Assembly (NCBI GenBank): GCA_017522135.1
Contig: JAFXAB010000017.1
Span: forward strand, 1-48,025
Direction: 5' to 3'
DNA length: 48,025 nt
Source: Bacteroidaceae bacterium
Lineage (GTDB): Bacteria > Bacteroidota > Bacteroidia > Bacteroidales > Barnesiellaceae_A
Shown: positions 27,743 through 34,913 of the stretch, piece by piece
Numbering within the stretch: the first letter of the stretch is position 1
How the letters are laid out: each line of letters opens with the position of its first letter
Notes under the pieces: model-generated
What the model saw: the letters and a program-made list of their open reading frames with translations, nothing else
Told to the model about the DNA's origin: nothing
Databases searched by the model: none
Program-made: the position numbers and the translations under genes

Positions 27743-27773
27743 CAAAGTAACAGCCGGGATAATATCGGACAAA
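27743..27773 (-). promoter_or_regulatory. Candidate groESL promoter (TTTG-N19-TTACTTTG)
   Basis: On the minus strand TTTG at 27770-27773 is followed after 19 nt by TTACTTTG at 27743-27750, one mismatch from TAnnTTTG. The -33 box overlaps the upstream gene's terminator. A perfect TAGATTTG at about 27732-27739 is an alternative without a good -33. Confidence 0.55.
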
Positions 27774-27801
27774 ATGGCAGACTCATAGAGCCTGCCATTT
27801 T
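27771..27801 (-). terminator. Terminator of the yicC-gmk-nadD operon
   Basis: AAAATGGCAG (27771-27780) pairs perfectly with CTGCCATTTT (27792-27801). It lies 33 nt past the stop of the small membrane protein gene, and TTTTG follows on the minus strand. Confidence 0.75.
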
Positions 27802-27833
27802 CTATTTATCTATAATTAAGATGACAAAGAGGG

Positions 27834-28094
27834 TTACTTAGAGCTGTTCTCGTCGATGTTTTTCGTCTCACACTTTGTGCGCTCTTCACGTTCTTGACGA
27901 CGACGCTCGCGCACCTCTTCCTGCTTGCGCAATGTAAAGAACAAGATTACTATGCACAACAACGTGACAACAATGATACCAAAGTATTCGAGATAATTTC
28001 CTTCAAGAAAGATATTGCGTCCCATATATGCCATTATAGCAAGATAGACAAGCAACACGATAGGTATAAGGACTGATTTTTTTATTCGTTTCAT
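27834..28094 (-). CDS. Small two-helix membrane protein of unknown function
   Basis: The 86-residue protein has two predicted transmembrane segments (residues about 9-24 and 36-55) and a highly charged C-terminal tail rich in Arg and Glu (RKQEEVRERRRQEREERTK) that is probably a cytoplasmic helix. I recognise no family. It overlaps the exonuclease stop by 4 nt (ATGA), so the two are translationally coupled, and it closes the operon before a terminator. Confidence 0.7.
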   Translation of the reverse strand: MKRIKKSVLIPIVLLVYLAIMAYMGRNIFLEGNYLEYFGIIVVTLLCIVILFFTLRKQEEVRERRRQEREERTKCETKNIDENSSK

Positions 28095-28720
28095 AACTCT
28101 ATATTTTCTTGTTTCGACTGCGTATAGTAGAATGGTTGCCCATTGTGCAGTGCTTTATATATATGCAAGCAAGCCCACGCATCAAGAGCCGCATAGTATT
28201 GTTGTGGCACAGAGAGTTGCTCAGCTTCCCAGTTGGAGAGGCGTTGTGCCTTGGATATTTTCTTTCCGAAGATTATGGCATATATTTTCTGCAAACTCAT
28301 GTCATCTATTCCGTAGTTACCTACAATACCCTGCAGGTCGATAAATCCATGAGGCTCGAAGCTATCTACGCGATGCAACACAGAGAAATCATCACGCAAT
28401 GAAATGCCTATTTTCAACAGACAAGGATCGGAGAGCAAATTGCGCAACTCTTCGATAAGACCTATTTTGTTGATACGAAACAGATAACAATCGGCATCGG
28501 TAGAGAGTTGTACGAGAGATACTTTATTGGCCTTGCCCTTGCGAAAAGAGGGGCGTGTCTCGGTATCGACACCCAACATCGCGTGCTGTCGCAACAATTC
28601 GACAGCCTTACGAGCCTCGTCGACACTCTCCACGACATGAATATTGCCGGCAAATACCTCTATGGGCAGGCTATTGATGGTGGCTTTATCTATTGATATA
28701 TGACTATTGCACGTTGCCAT
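28091..28720 (-). CDS. DEDDy 3'-5' exonuclease (RNase D/WRN-like)
   Basis: The product (about 209 residues) is a single exonuclease domain. The motifs are GVDTETRPSF (Asp and Glu), GISLRDDFSVL (Asp), and YYAALDAWACLHIY (Tyr and Asp). It lacks the HRDC domains of RNase D, so it resembles the stand-alone WRN-exonuclease-like proteins of Bacteroidota. I prefer ATG 28720 (MATCNSHISID); a TTG at 28729 overlapping the previous stop is possible. It follows the DUF5063 gene closely. The substrate, DNA or RNA, is not inferable. Confidence 0.85.
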   Translation of the reverse strand: MATCNSHISIDKATINSLPIEVFAGNIHVVESVDEARKAVELLRQHAMLGVDTETRPSFRKGKANKVSLVQLSTDADCYLFRINKIGLIEELRNLLSDPCLLKIGISLRDDFSVLHRVDSFEPHGFIDLQGIVGNYGIDDMSLQKIYAIIFGKKISKAQRLSNWEAEQLSVPQQYYAALDAWACLHIYKALHNGQPFYYTQSKQENIEL

Positions 28721-28725
28721 AATTT

Positions 28726-29313
28726 TCAAAATAAGTATTCTTTATCATAGCCATTATTATGTATATCATGGTCATGACAGGCGCAATTTTCATCACATTC
28801 ACTATCCTCTCCAAAGCAAATGGCATGCAGAGGTCGCATCACGTTTACTAATTTCTGTCCCCAATAGGCTATAAAATTGCGACGACAACGGCATATAGCA
28901 GCTTGCGACAACTCTTCATTACCCATACGGTATATCTCAAGAAGGTCGCGCAAGTCTTGATATATATCGGCAAGGCCTTCCGATACAGATGCGGCCAACG
29001 GGGTGTCGCTATATGCCATATCGGCCTCAAATACTTCGAGATAATCATCGGCCTCTCCCAAGAGTTTTGCCATTATGCCTCTCAGATATTCATATTGCTC
29101 TTCGGTTACATAACACTCCAGGTCGTCGGCCTCGTCTATCTCATCGGCAGGTAATAAAGTTGCCTTGAGATAAAGCAAAGGCAGTATACGCACCAATTTA
29201 AGATTAAATTCTCGGCGTTCAATCTCGGAGGCTCGCTCTACCAGTGAGCAATACTCTACACCTACGGTTACAAACTCTACAATATCCTTTGAGTACACTT
29301 GTTGGTTCATCAT
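28726..29313 (-). CDS. DUF5063 domain protein
   Basis: The 195-residue protein is mainly helical and acidic (for example DEIDEADDLECYVTEEQYEYL), fitting DUF5063, a family I recall beside this exonuclease in Bacteroides. Near the C-terminus is a cluster of Cys and His residues (CDENCACHDHD) that might bind metal, as well as CRCRR further in. Function is unknown. It starts 4 nt inside the end of nadD (overlap 29310-29313), which indicates coupled translation. Confidence 0.75.
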   Translation of the reverse strand: MMNQQVYSKDIVEFVTVGVEYCSLVERASEIERREFNLKLVRILPLLYLKATLLPADEIDEADDLECYVTEEQYEYLRGIMAKLLGEADDYLEVFEADMAYSDTPLAASVSEGLADIYQDLRDLLEIYRMGNEELSQAAICRCRRNFIAYWGQKLVNVMRPLHAICFGEDSECDENCACHDHDIHNNGYDKEYLF

Positions 29314-29888
29314 ATCGTTTGATACAAATTATTCTCTTTAATATAGTTATAAATGCCATGTGGCAAGAAAGCTGTCATATTGCGACCCTCAGCCACACCT
29401 TGTCGCACCCATGTCGACGACAATTCTACAAGCGGAGCCTCGATATAGTTTACTCGCGCCGGCAAGGCAGCAACATTTATATCATAGCCTTTACGGGGAT
29501 ATATACACACATGATAGTCGTTGATAATGCGCTCGGGGCAATACCAACGGTCAAAAATGAGCCAATTATCGGCACCAACGATAAGCGTAAAATCGTATTC
29601 GGGATAACGCTCGCGCAAGGCATCGAGAGTATTGATTGTATAGGAAGGTTGCGGTAAAGAAAATTCTATATCACAAAACCTCACCCCGTGTACATCCTGC
29701 AAGGCCAGCTCTACCATGGCACAGCGATGGTGGTCGTCGTCGGCCGAGACACGCTCACGTAACGGATTGTGAGGTGACACAAGCATCCACACCTCATCAA
29801 AAGCACCATACTCGACATAGTAGCTTGCCAGCATAAGATGTCCCATGTGGATGGGATTGAACGAGCCCGAGAAGATACCTATGCGCAT
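29310..29888 (-). CDS. nadD: Nicotinate-nucleotide adenylyltransferase
   Basis: NadD joins nicotinate mononucleotide to AMP from ATP in NAD synthesis. The 192-residue protein has the nucleotidyltransferase motif GSFNPIHMGHLMLA (HxGH) at residues about 9-22, the segment VSPHNPLR that binds substrate, and the C-terminal ELSSTWVRQGVAEG, a variant of the family's ISSTxIR. Length is normal. It starts 2 nt before the gmk stop, inside the yicC-gmk-nadD run. Confidence 0.95.
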   Translation of the reverse strand: MRIGIFSGSFNPIHMGHLMLASYYVEYGAFDEVWMLVSPHNPLRERVSADDDHHRCAMVELALQDVHGVRFCDIEFSLPQPSYTINTLDALRERYPEYDFTLIVGADNWLIFDRWYCPERIINDYHVCIYPRKGYDINVAALPARVNYIEAPLVELSSTWVRQGVAEGRNMTAFLPHGIYNYIKENNLYQTI

Positions 29889-29890
29889 AA

Positions 29891-30463
29891 TCAGTTGTTA
29901 ATAAACTTAGTCACCAAGGCCAACACATCGCGTTGCGCCTCTTCAAGGATATCATTTACTACCACATGGTCAAACAGAGGTGCATAGGTCAACTCCTGCT
30001 CGGCCTTGGCAACACGAGTAGCTATCACATCGGGAGTATCGGTGGCTCGTCCTATAAGTCTTTGGCGCAAGACCTCTACCGAAGGTGGCTGTATAAATAC
30101 CGACATAGCCTCATCGCCATAAAAACGCTTGATATTGACACCACCTACGACATCGACATCAAACAAGACATGACGACCGGCATTGCGCAATCGCTCGACC
30201 TCGCTTTTGAGAGTCCCATAGAACTTGCCGGGATATACCTCTTCATACTCCAAGAACTCATCGGCTGCTATGCGGGTACGAAATTCCTCCTCGGTCAAGA
30301 AATAGTATTCCTTACCATGCTGCTCACTACCACGCGGGGCGCGGCTTGTGGCCGACACCGAGAACGAAAAAGGCAACCCTTGTTGCAAGAGGTAATTGAT
30401 GAGAGTAGACTTGCCCGATCCCGATGGTGCCGAAAATATAACAAGTTTTCCTTTGTTTCTCAT
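29891..30463 (-). CDS. gmk: Guanylate kinase
   Basis: Gmk phosphorylates GMP to GDP with ATP. The 190-residue protein has the P-loop FSAPSGSGKSTLI near residue 10-22, the GMP-binding SVSATSRAPRGSEQHGKEYYFL, and DVDVVGGVNIKR. Length is normal. It follows yicC by 12 nt, a pairing common across bacteria. Confidence 0.97.
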   Translation of the reverse strand: MRNKGKLVIFSAPSGSGKSTLINYLLQQGLPFSFSVSATSRAPRGSEQHGKEYYFLTEEEFRTRIAADEFLEYEEVYPGKFYGTLKSEVERLRNAGRHVLFDVDVVGGVNIKRFYGDEAMSVFIQPPSVEVLRQRLIGRATDTPDVIATRVAKAEQELTYAPLFDHVVVNDILEEAQRDVLALVTKFINN

Positions 30464-30475
30464 AAGTAGTATTCA

Positions 30476-31348
30476 TTACATAATGTTGAGTACCTGCTCT
30501 TTGATTTGTTCCAACTCGTCTTTCATGCGCACCACGATACGTTGCATCTCGGCATGATTTGACTTTGAGCCGAGCGTGTTTATCTCACGCCCCATCTCTT
30601 GAGCTATAAAACCCATCTTCTTGCCCTGTCCGCGACCACTATCCATTGTTTCCATGAAATAGCGCAGATGGTCGGCCAAGCGATGTTTTTCTTCGTTGAT
30701 ATCAAGTTTCTCGATATAATATATCATCTCCTGTTCGAGACGATTTTTATCATAGTCTATCTCCTTGATTTTCAACAGTCCCTCAACAATACGACCCTTA
30801 ATCTTATCTATACGCTCTTGTTCATATTGCTCAACCTCGTTGAGTAAAGAGGTAATATTCTCTATTTTGCGAGCAAACATCTCTTGCAACCCTCTACCCT
30901 CATGAACACGAAAATCTTCGATCTGCGTGAGAGCCATATCTACAGCTTTCATCAAAGCCACAGCCTCGTCCTCATGCAGCTCGGAACTCTCGATAGTCAA
31001 TATATCGGGCATACGCATCAACACCGAGAACCAATCCTGCGGAGTATCGATACCAGCCTCGCCGGCAGCATTAACAATCTGAGCATGATACCCTTTGAGT
31101 ACATCAATATTGATACGAGAAGAGCCTTCGGCAGTAATATTCTCGGTGCGAATTGTAAGATCGACTTTTCCGCGCTCGAGCCTGCGAGCCACTTCGGAAC
31201 GAATATCCATTTCTTTCTCGCGGTAAAGCGAAGGTACACGGGTAGAAAGATCGAGTTGCTTGCTATTGAGCGACTTAATCTCAACAATAATTTTTTTATT
31301 GGGCAATTCGGCAATACCTTTGCCAAATCCTGTCATAGATAGTATCAT
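30476..31348 (-). CDS. YicC/YloC family endoribonuclease
   Basis: The product (about 290 residues) begins SMTGFGKG and ends with the conserved EMGREINTLGSKSNHAEMQRIVVRMKDELEQIKEQ split over the last 45 residues; both are hallmarks of YicC/YloC proteins. E. coli YicC has been described as an RNase affecting the small RNA RyhB. I choose ATG 31348 (MILSMTGF); the frame extends to a TTG at 31357 that sits next to the promoter. It is the first gene of the operon with gmk and nadD. Confidence 0.92.
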   Translation of the reverse strand: MILSMTGFGKGIAELPNKKIIVEIKSLNSKQLDLSTRVPSLYREKEMDIRSEVARRLERGKVDLTIRTENITAEGSSRINIDVLKGYHAQIVNAAGEAGIDTPQDWFSVLMRMPDILTIESSELHEDEAVALMKAVDMALTQIEDFRVHEGRGLQEMFARKIENITSLLNEVEQYEQERIDKIKGRIVEGLLKIKEIDYDKNRLEQEMIYYIEKLDINEEKHRLADHLRYFMETMDSGRGQGKKMGFIAQEMGREINTLGSKSNHAEMQRIVVRMKDELEQIKEQVLNIM

Positions 31349-31367
31349 AGTCTTCAATAATTTTGTG

Positions 31368-31375
31368 CAAAATTA
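31368..31375 (-). promoter_or_regulatory. -7 promoter box (TAATTTTG) of the yicC operon
   Basis: TAATTTTG on the minus strand matches TAnnTTTG and lies about 20 nt before the yicC start. It diverges from the tsaB promoter 45 nt away. Confidence 0.55.
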
Positions 31376-31419
31376 ATTTATTTCGCGGTGAAATTTCTCA
31401 TAAATTACAAAAAAAGAGT

Positions 31420-31427
31420 TATTTTTG
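31420..31427 (+). promoter_or_regulatory. -7 promoter box (TATTTTTG) of tsaB
   Basis: TATTTTTG matches TAnnTTTG, with TTTC about 22 nt upstream as a weak -33. It overlaps the first possible codon of the open frame at 31425, which supports the later ATG at 31455. Confidence 0.6.
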
Positions 31428-31454
31428 TGCATCGTATCTCAAATAAGCCTTTAC

Positions 31455-32147
31455 ATGCCCAATATAATTCATATAGAGACCTCGACCGAAGTGTGTTCGG
31501 TAGCACTATCGAGCGATGGAGTAGTGAAATTTCATCGTCAAAATTTTGAAGGTCCTTCACACGCCTCATTGCTGGGTGGATATATAGAGGAGTGCATAAG
31601 ACATGCACGCGAAAACAATATAGAACTACATGCAGTAGCCGTAAGTGGCGGTCCCGGCTCATACACCGGACTGCGCATAGGTGTATCACAAGCCAAAGGA
31701 TTGTGTTTCGGACTCAACCTGCCTTTGATAGCCATAAGCACCCTTGAGTTGTTGTGTTGCACAGCCATGTTCCGCGTTGATATAGAAGAAGATGCACTGA
31801 TATGCCCCATGATAGACGCCCGTCGCATGGAGGTATATGCAGCAGTATATAACGAACATCTTGAAACCGTAATGCCCGTGGGAGCATACATCGTAGATGA
31901 CAACACCTTTGCCCAAGTATTATCGCAAAACAAAGTAATATTTTGTGGCAATGGCGCAAACAAATGTCGTGAGGTCATAAACCATCCCAACGCCATTTTC
32001 GTTGATGATGTGTATCCGTTAGCAACCGGAATGTTGGCACTTGCCGAGCGAGCCTTTGTACGACAGCAATTTAGCGATGTGGCTTACTACGAGCCATTCT
32101 ATCTGAAAGAATTTGTTGCTACAACCCCCAAGAACAAAGTTTTATAA
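31455..32147 (+). CDS. tsaB: tRNA threonylcarbamoyladenosine biosynthesis protein TsaB
   Basis: TsaB is the structural partner of TsaD in making the t6A37 modification of ANN-decoding tRNAs. The product (about 230 residues from MPNIIHIETSTEVCSVAL) has the ASKHA-fold N-terminal strand and the segment SGGPGSYTGLRIGVSQAKGLCFG that is diagnostic of TsaB. Residues MIDARRMEVYAAVY are also typical. The start is set by a promoter box that overlaps earlier candidates. DUF4290, murA and rimM follow on the same strand with short gaps. Confidence 0.95.
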   Translation: MPNIIHIETSTEVCSVALSSDGVVKFHRQNFEGPSHASLLGGYIEECIRHARENNIELHAVAVSGGPGSYTGLRIGVSQAKGLCFGLNLPLIAISTLELLCCTAMFRVDIEEDALICPMIDARRMEVYAAVYNEHLETVMPVGAYIVDDNTFAQVLSQNKVIFCGNGANKCREVINHPNAIFVDDVYPLATGMLALAERAFVRQQFSDVAYYEPFYLKEFVATTPKNKVL

Positions 32148-32153
32148 AAATAT

Positions 32154-32759
32154 ATGCTTGAATATAATTCACAACAGAAACAACTGTTACTGCCCGAATA
32201 TGGTCGCAACGTACAACAAATGGTAGACCATTGCCTCACTATTGAAGACCGAGAAGAACGCACCCGTTGCGCATATACAATCGTCAACATCATGAGCAGT
32301 CTTGTACCCCACTTGCGCGAGATAGACGACTTTAAGCACAAGCTATGGGACCACCTGGCCATCATGTCCGACTTTAAACTCGACATAGATTATCCTTGCG
32401 AGATTGTACGCAAAGAGAGCCTCGAAACACAACCCGAGCACATACCCTACAGCAACACCAATATCAGGATGCGCCATTATGGCAAATTTACCGAAGAGAT
32501 GCTTGGTAAAGCACAAGAAATGCCCGAAGGAGAAGAACGCGAAGCACTTGTAGGATTGCTGGCCAACTATATGAAACGCTCGTATCTTACATGGAACAAA
32601 GATAATGTAGAAGACGAAAAGATATGGCAAGACATTCGCGACTACACACATGGCACTATACACATAGACACCCCACTGATGCGAGCCAAAGACTTGAGAG
32701 AGGGCAACCAACAACAAGGCAAGCAGAGCAACAACAATAAAAAGAAAAAGAAGAAATAA
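32154..32759 (+). CDS. DUF4290 domain protein
   Basis: The 201-residue protein matches DUF4290, a Bacteroidota family found next to murA. Recognisable parts are LPEYGRNVQQMVDHCLTIED at residues about 13-32, IPYSNTNIRMRHYGKFTEEM in the middle and a C-terminal low-complexity tail with KQSNNNKKKKKK. The body is probably helical. Function is unknown. It starts 6 nt after tsaB. The lysine tail suggests binding to nucleic acid or another polyanion, which is inference. Confidence 0.88.
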   Translation: MLEYNSQQKQLLLPEYGRNVQQMVDHCLTIEDREERTRCAYTIVNIMSSLVPHLREIDDFKHKLWDHLAIMSDFKLDIDYPCEIVRKESLETQPEHIPYSNTNIRMRHYGKFTEEMLGKAQEMPEGEEREALVGLLANYMKRSYLTWNKDNVEDEKIWQDIRDYTHGTIHIDTPLMRAKDLREGNQQQGKQSNNNKKKKKK

Positions 32760-32798
32760 CCCGGGACATACCCATCACACAACCCACCGTATAAAGAA

Positions 32799-34103
32799 AT
32801 GGCATCGTTTATCGTAGAAGGCGGACATCGCCTACACGGAGATCTCACCCCGCAGGGTGCTAAGAATGAAGCTTTGCAAATTATTTGCGCCACATTACTG
32901 ACAACCGAGCCGGTAACCATAAAAAACATACCCGATATACGCGACATCAACAATCTGATACAACTGTTGCGCGATATGGGAGTAGAAGTTTCGCGCAACT
33001 CGCTCGACACCTACACATTCTGTGCCGCCCACCTCAACATGGAGTATCTGCAAAGTGATGAGTTTCTGGCCAAATGCACAGCCCTGCGAGGCTCGGTAAT
33101 GATGTTAGGCCCATTGGTAGCTCGCTACGGCTATGCCCGTATGCCCAAGCCCGGTGGTGACAAGATAGGTCGCCGTCGCCTCGACACACACTTTATCGGT
33201 ATTCAGAAGTTAGGTGCATCACTCTCTATCGATATGGAAAAGTCGGTATACGAAATTCGTGCCGAGCACCTCAAAGGCACATATATGCTCCTTGACGAAG
33301 CCTCTGTTACCGGTACAGCCAATATACTGATGGCAGCCGTAATGGCCGAAGGTACAACAACCATATACAACGCTGCATGCGAGCCCTACCTTCAACAACT
33401 CTCACACATGCTCAACAGCATGGGAGCACACATCGAGGGTATAGGTTCCAACCTACTCACCATACAGGGTGTCAGCACGTTGCATGGTTGCACGCACACC
33501 ATACTGCCCGACATGATTGAGGTAGGCTCCTTTATAGGCCTTGCAGCCATGACAGGCTCCGATATCACCATCAAAAACGCCTCTGTCAAAAACTTGGGCA
33601 TCATACCCGACAGTTTCCGCCGATTGGGTATCACCATTGAGCAACATGGCGATGATCTACATATACCCGAACATGATATATATGAGATAGACACCTTCCT
33701 CGATGGCTCTATCATGACATTTGCCGACGCACCGTGGCCGGGACTCACGCCCGACTTACTCAGTGTATTCCTCATTGTCGCCACTCAAGCCAAAGGCAGT
33801 GTACTCATACACCAAAAGATGTTTGAGAGTCGCCTGTTCTTTGTAGACAAGCTCATAGACATGGGAGCACAAATCATTCTTTGCGATCCGCACCGTGCAG
33901 TAGTTATCGGTCAAGAACGACGCCATCCATTGCGCGCTTGCGACATGGTATCGCCCGACATTCGTGCCGGAGTAGCCATGCTCATTGCCGCCATGAGTGC
34001 CGAGGGAACAAGCCGCATACACAACATCGAGCAAATAGACCGCGGATACCAAGAGATAGATCGTCGCCTCAACGCCATAGGTGCACGCATTACACGTTTA
34101 TAA
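32799..34103 (+). CDS. murA: UDP-N-acetylglucosamine 1-carboxyvinyltransferase, Asp-type
   Basis: MurA transfers enolpyruvate from PEP to UDP-GlcNAc, the first committed step of peptidoglycan synthesis. The 434-residue protein has the two-domain inside-out barrel landmarks, including the Lys-Asn of GAKNEALQ near residue 22. The loop normally written PGGCxIGxRP reads PGGDKIGRRRLD, so the fosfomycin-reactive Cys115 is replaced by Asp121 (codon 33159-33161). Natural Asp variants, as in mycobacteria and chlamydiae, stay active and resist fosfomycin. It follows DUF4290 by 39 nt and precedes rimM by 10 nt. Confidence 0.95.
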   Translation: MASFIVEGGHRLHGDLTPQGAKNEALQIICATLLTTEPVTIKNIPDIRDINNLIQLLRDMGVEVSRNSLDTYTFCAAHLNMEYLQSDEFLAKCTALRGSVMMLGPLVARYGYARMPKPGGDKIGRRRLDTHFIGIQKLGASLSIDMEKSVYEIRAEHLKGTYMLLDEASVTGTANILMAAVMAEGTTTIYNAACEPYLQQLSHMLNSMGAHIEGIGSNLLTIQGVSTLHGCTHTILPDMIEVGSFIGLAAMTGSDITIKNASVKNLGIIPDSFRRLGITIEQHGDDLHIPEHDIYEIDTFLDGSIMTFADAPWPGLTPDLLSVFLIVATQAKGSVLIHQKMFESRLFFVDKLIDMGAQIILCDPHRAVVIGQERRHPLRACDMVSPDIRAGVAMLIAAMSAEGTSRIHNIEQIDRGYQEIDRRLNAIGARITRL

Positions 34104-34113
34104 TAATGTACGT

Positions 34114-34635
34114 ATGATACATCGCGAAGAACTGATAAAAATAGGCTTGTTCAACAAGCCACACGGAGTACGAGGCGAGATTTCACTTACCTTTACCGAC
34201 GATGTTTTCGACCGTGGCGAGTCGCCCTACATAGTATGTTGCATAGACAACATATATGTACCGTTTTTTATAGAAGAATACCGTTTCAAAACCGACACAA
34301 CAGCACTCGTCAAACTGGTCGATATTGACAACGATGAAGCAGCCCGCGACTTTACCAACTTAGAGGTATTCTACCCCAAGAGTTACTATATAGAGAATGA
34401 CGATGAGGCCACTCCCGACGACTACTTTATAGGATTTACTATCAACGACATAACATACGGTACATTGGGCGAAGTAACAGCCATCGACGACAGCACTATC
34501 AATGTACTGTTTGTTGTTACTACCCCCGACGATCGCGAGCTACTCATCCCCATACAAGAAGCATTTGTACGTGCCATTGACGAGGAGGAGCGCATCATAC
34601 ACATGGATCTGCCCGAAGGATTGTTGGACATGTAA
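34114..34635 (+). CDS. rimM: Ribosome maturation factor RimM
   Basis: RimM helps assemble the 3' domain of the 30S subunit. The product (about 173 residues from MIHREELIKIGLFNKPHGVRG) has the N-terminal RimM domain with the GLFNKPHGVRGEI signature and a C-terminal PRC-barrel domain (DDYFIGFTINDITYGTLGEV, then LLIPIQEAFVRAIDEEERIIHMDLPEGLLDM at the end). ATG 34114 fits the family start; the longer frame overlaps murA. A terminator follows, closing the tsaB-DUF4290-murA-rimM unit. Confidence 0.95.
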   Translation: MIHREELIKIGLFNKPHGVRGEISLTFTDDVFDRGESPYIVCCIDNIYVPFFIEEYRFKTDTTALVKLVDIDNDEAARDFTNLEVFYPKSYYIENDDEATPDDYFIGFTINDITYGTLGEVTAIDDSTINVLFVVTTPDDRELLIPIQEAFVRAIDEEERIIHMDLPEGLLDM

Positions 34636-34656
34636 CAACACCATCATTGCATAAAG

Positions 34657-34694
34657 AAAGAGGTAATGCCACGAGACATTATCTCTTTTTTTTT
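34657..34694 (+). terminator. Rho-independent terminator after rimM
   Basis: AAAGAGGTAATG (34657-34668) pairs with CATTATCTCTTT (34677-34688) with one wobble, and the T-run continues to 34694. Confidence 0.85.
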
Positions 34695-34913
34695 ACACAC
34701 CATATACCCCTAATAGAACACACTCTAAGTTGCATTAATGGGTAGAATTATTTTATACACATTAAATAAAATATTAGAACATTAATGCACATTGTTTCGA
34801 TAATTTTTCGTAATTTTACAACCGATTTGTGGAGTCATGCCAATCTCCATAGAATCAATTTGTGACAACATATAAAGAAAAACACTTAAACTACACTTAA
34901 TCAATAAAAAACT
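34695..34913 (+). promoter_or_regulatory. mutAB upstream region
   Basis: This AT-rich stretch must contain the mutAB promoter. The closest -7 candidate is TAATTTTA at 34811-34818, one mismatch from consensus, without a clear -33. TGGAG and CTCCA around 34828-34850 could form a weak hairpin in the leader. I saw no cobalamin riboswitch core. Confidence 0.35.

Noticed and set aside
27659..27770. CIRCE heat-shock operator before groES
   Set aside because: I looked for TTAGCACTC-N9-GAGTGCTAA and close variants on both strands and did not find it.
34695..34913. Cobalamin riboswitch upstream of the B12-dependent mutase genes
   Set aside because: The region is short and AT-rich and lacks the conserved B12-box core. 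The only hairpin is weak.
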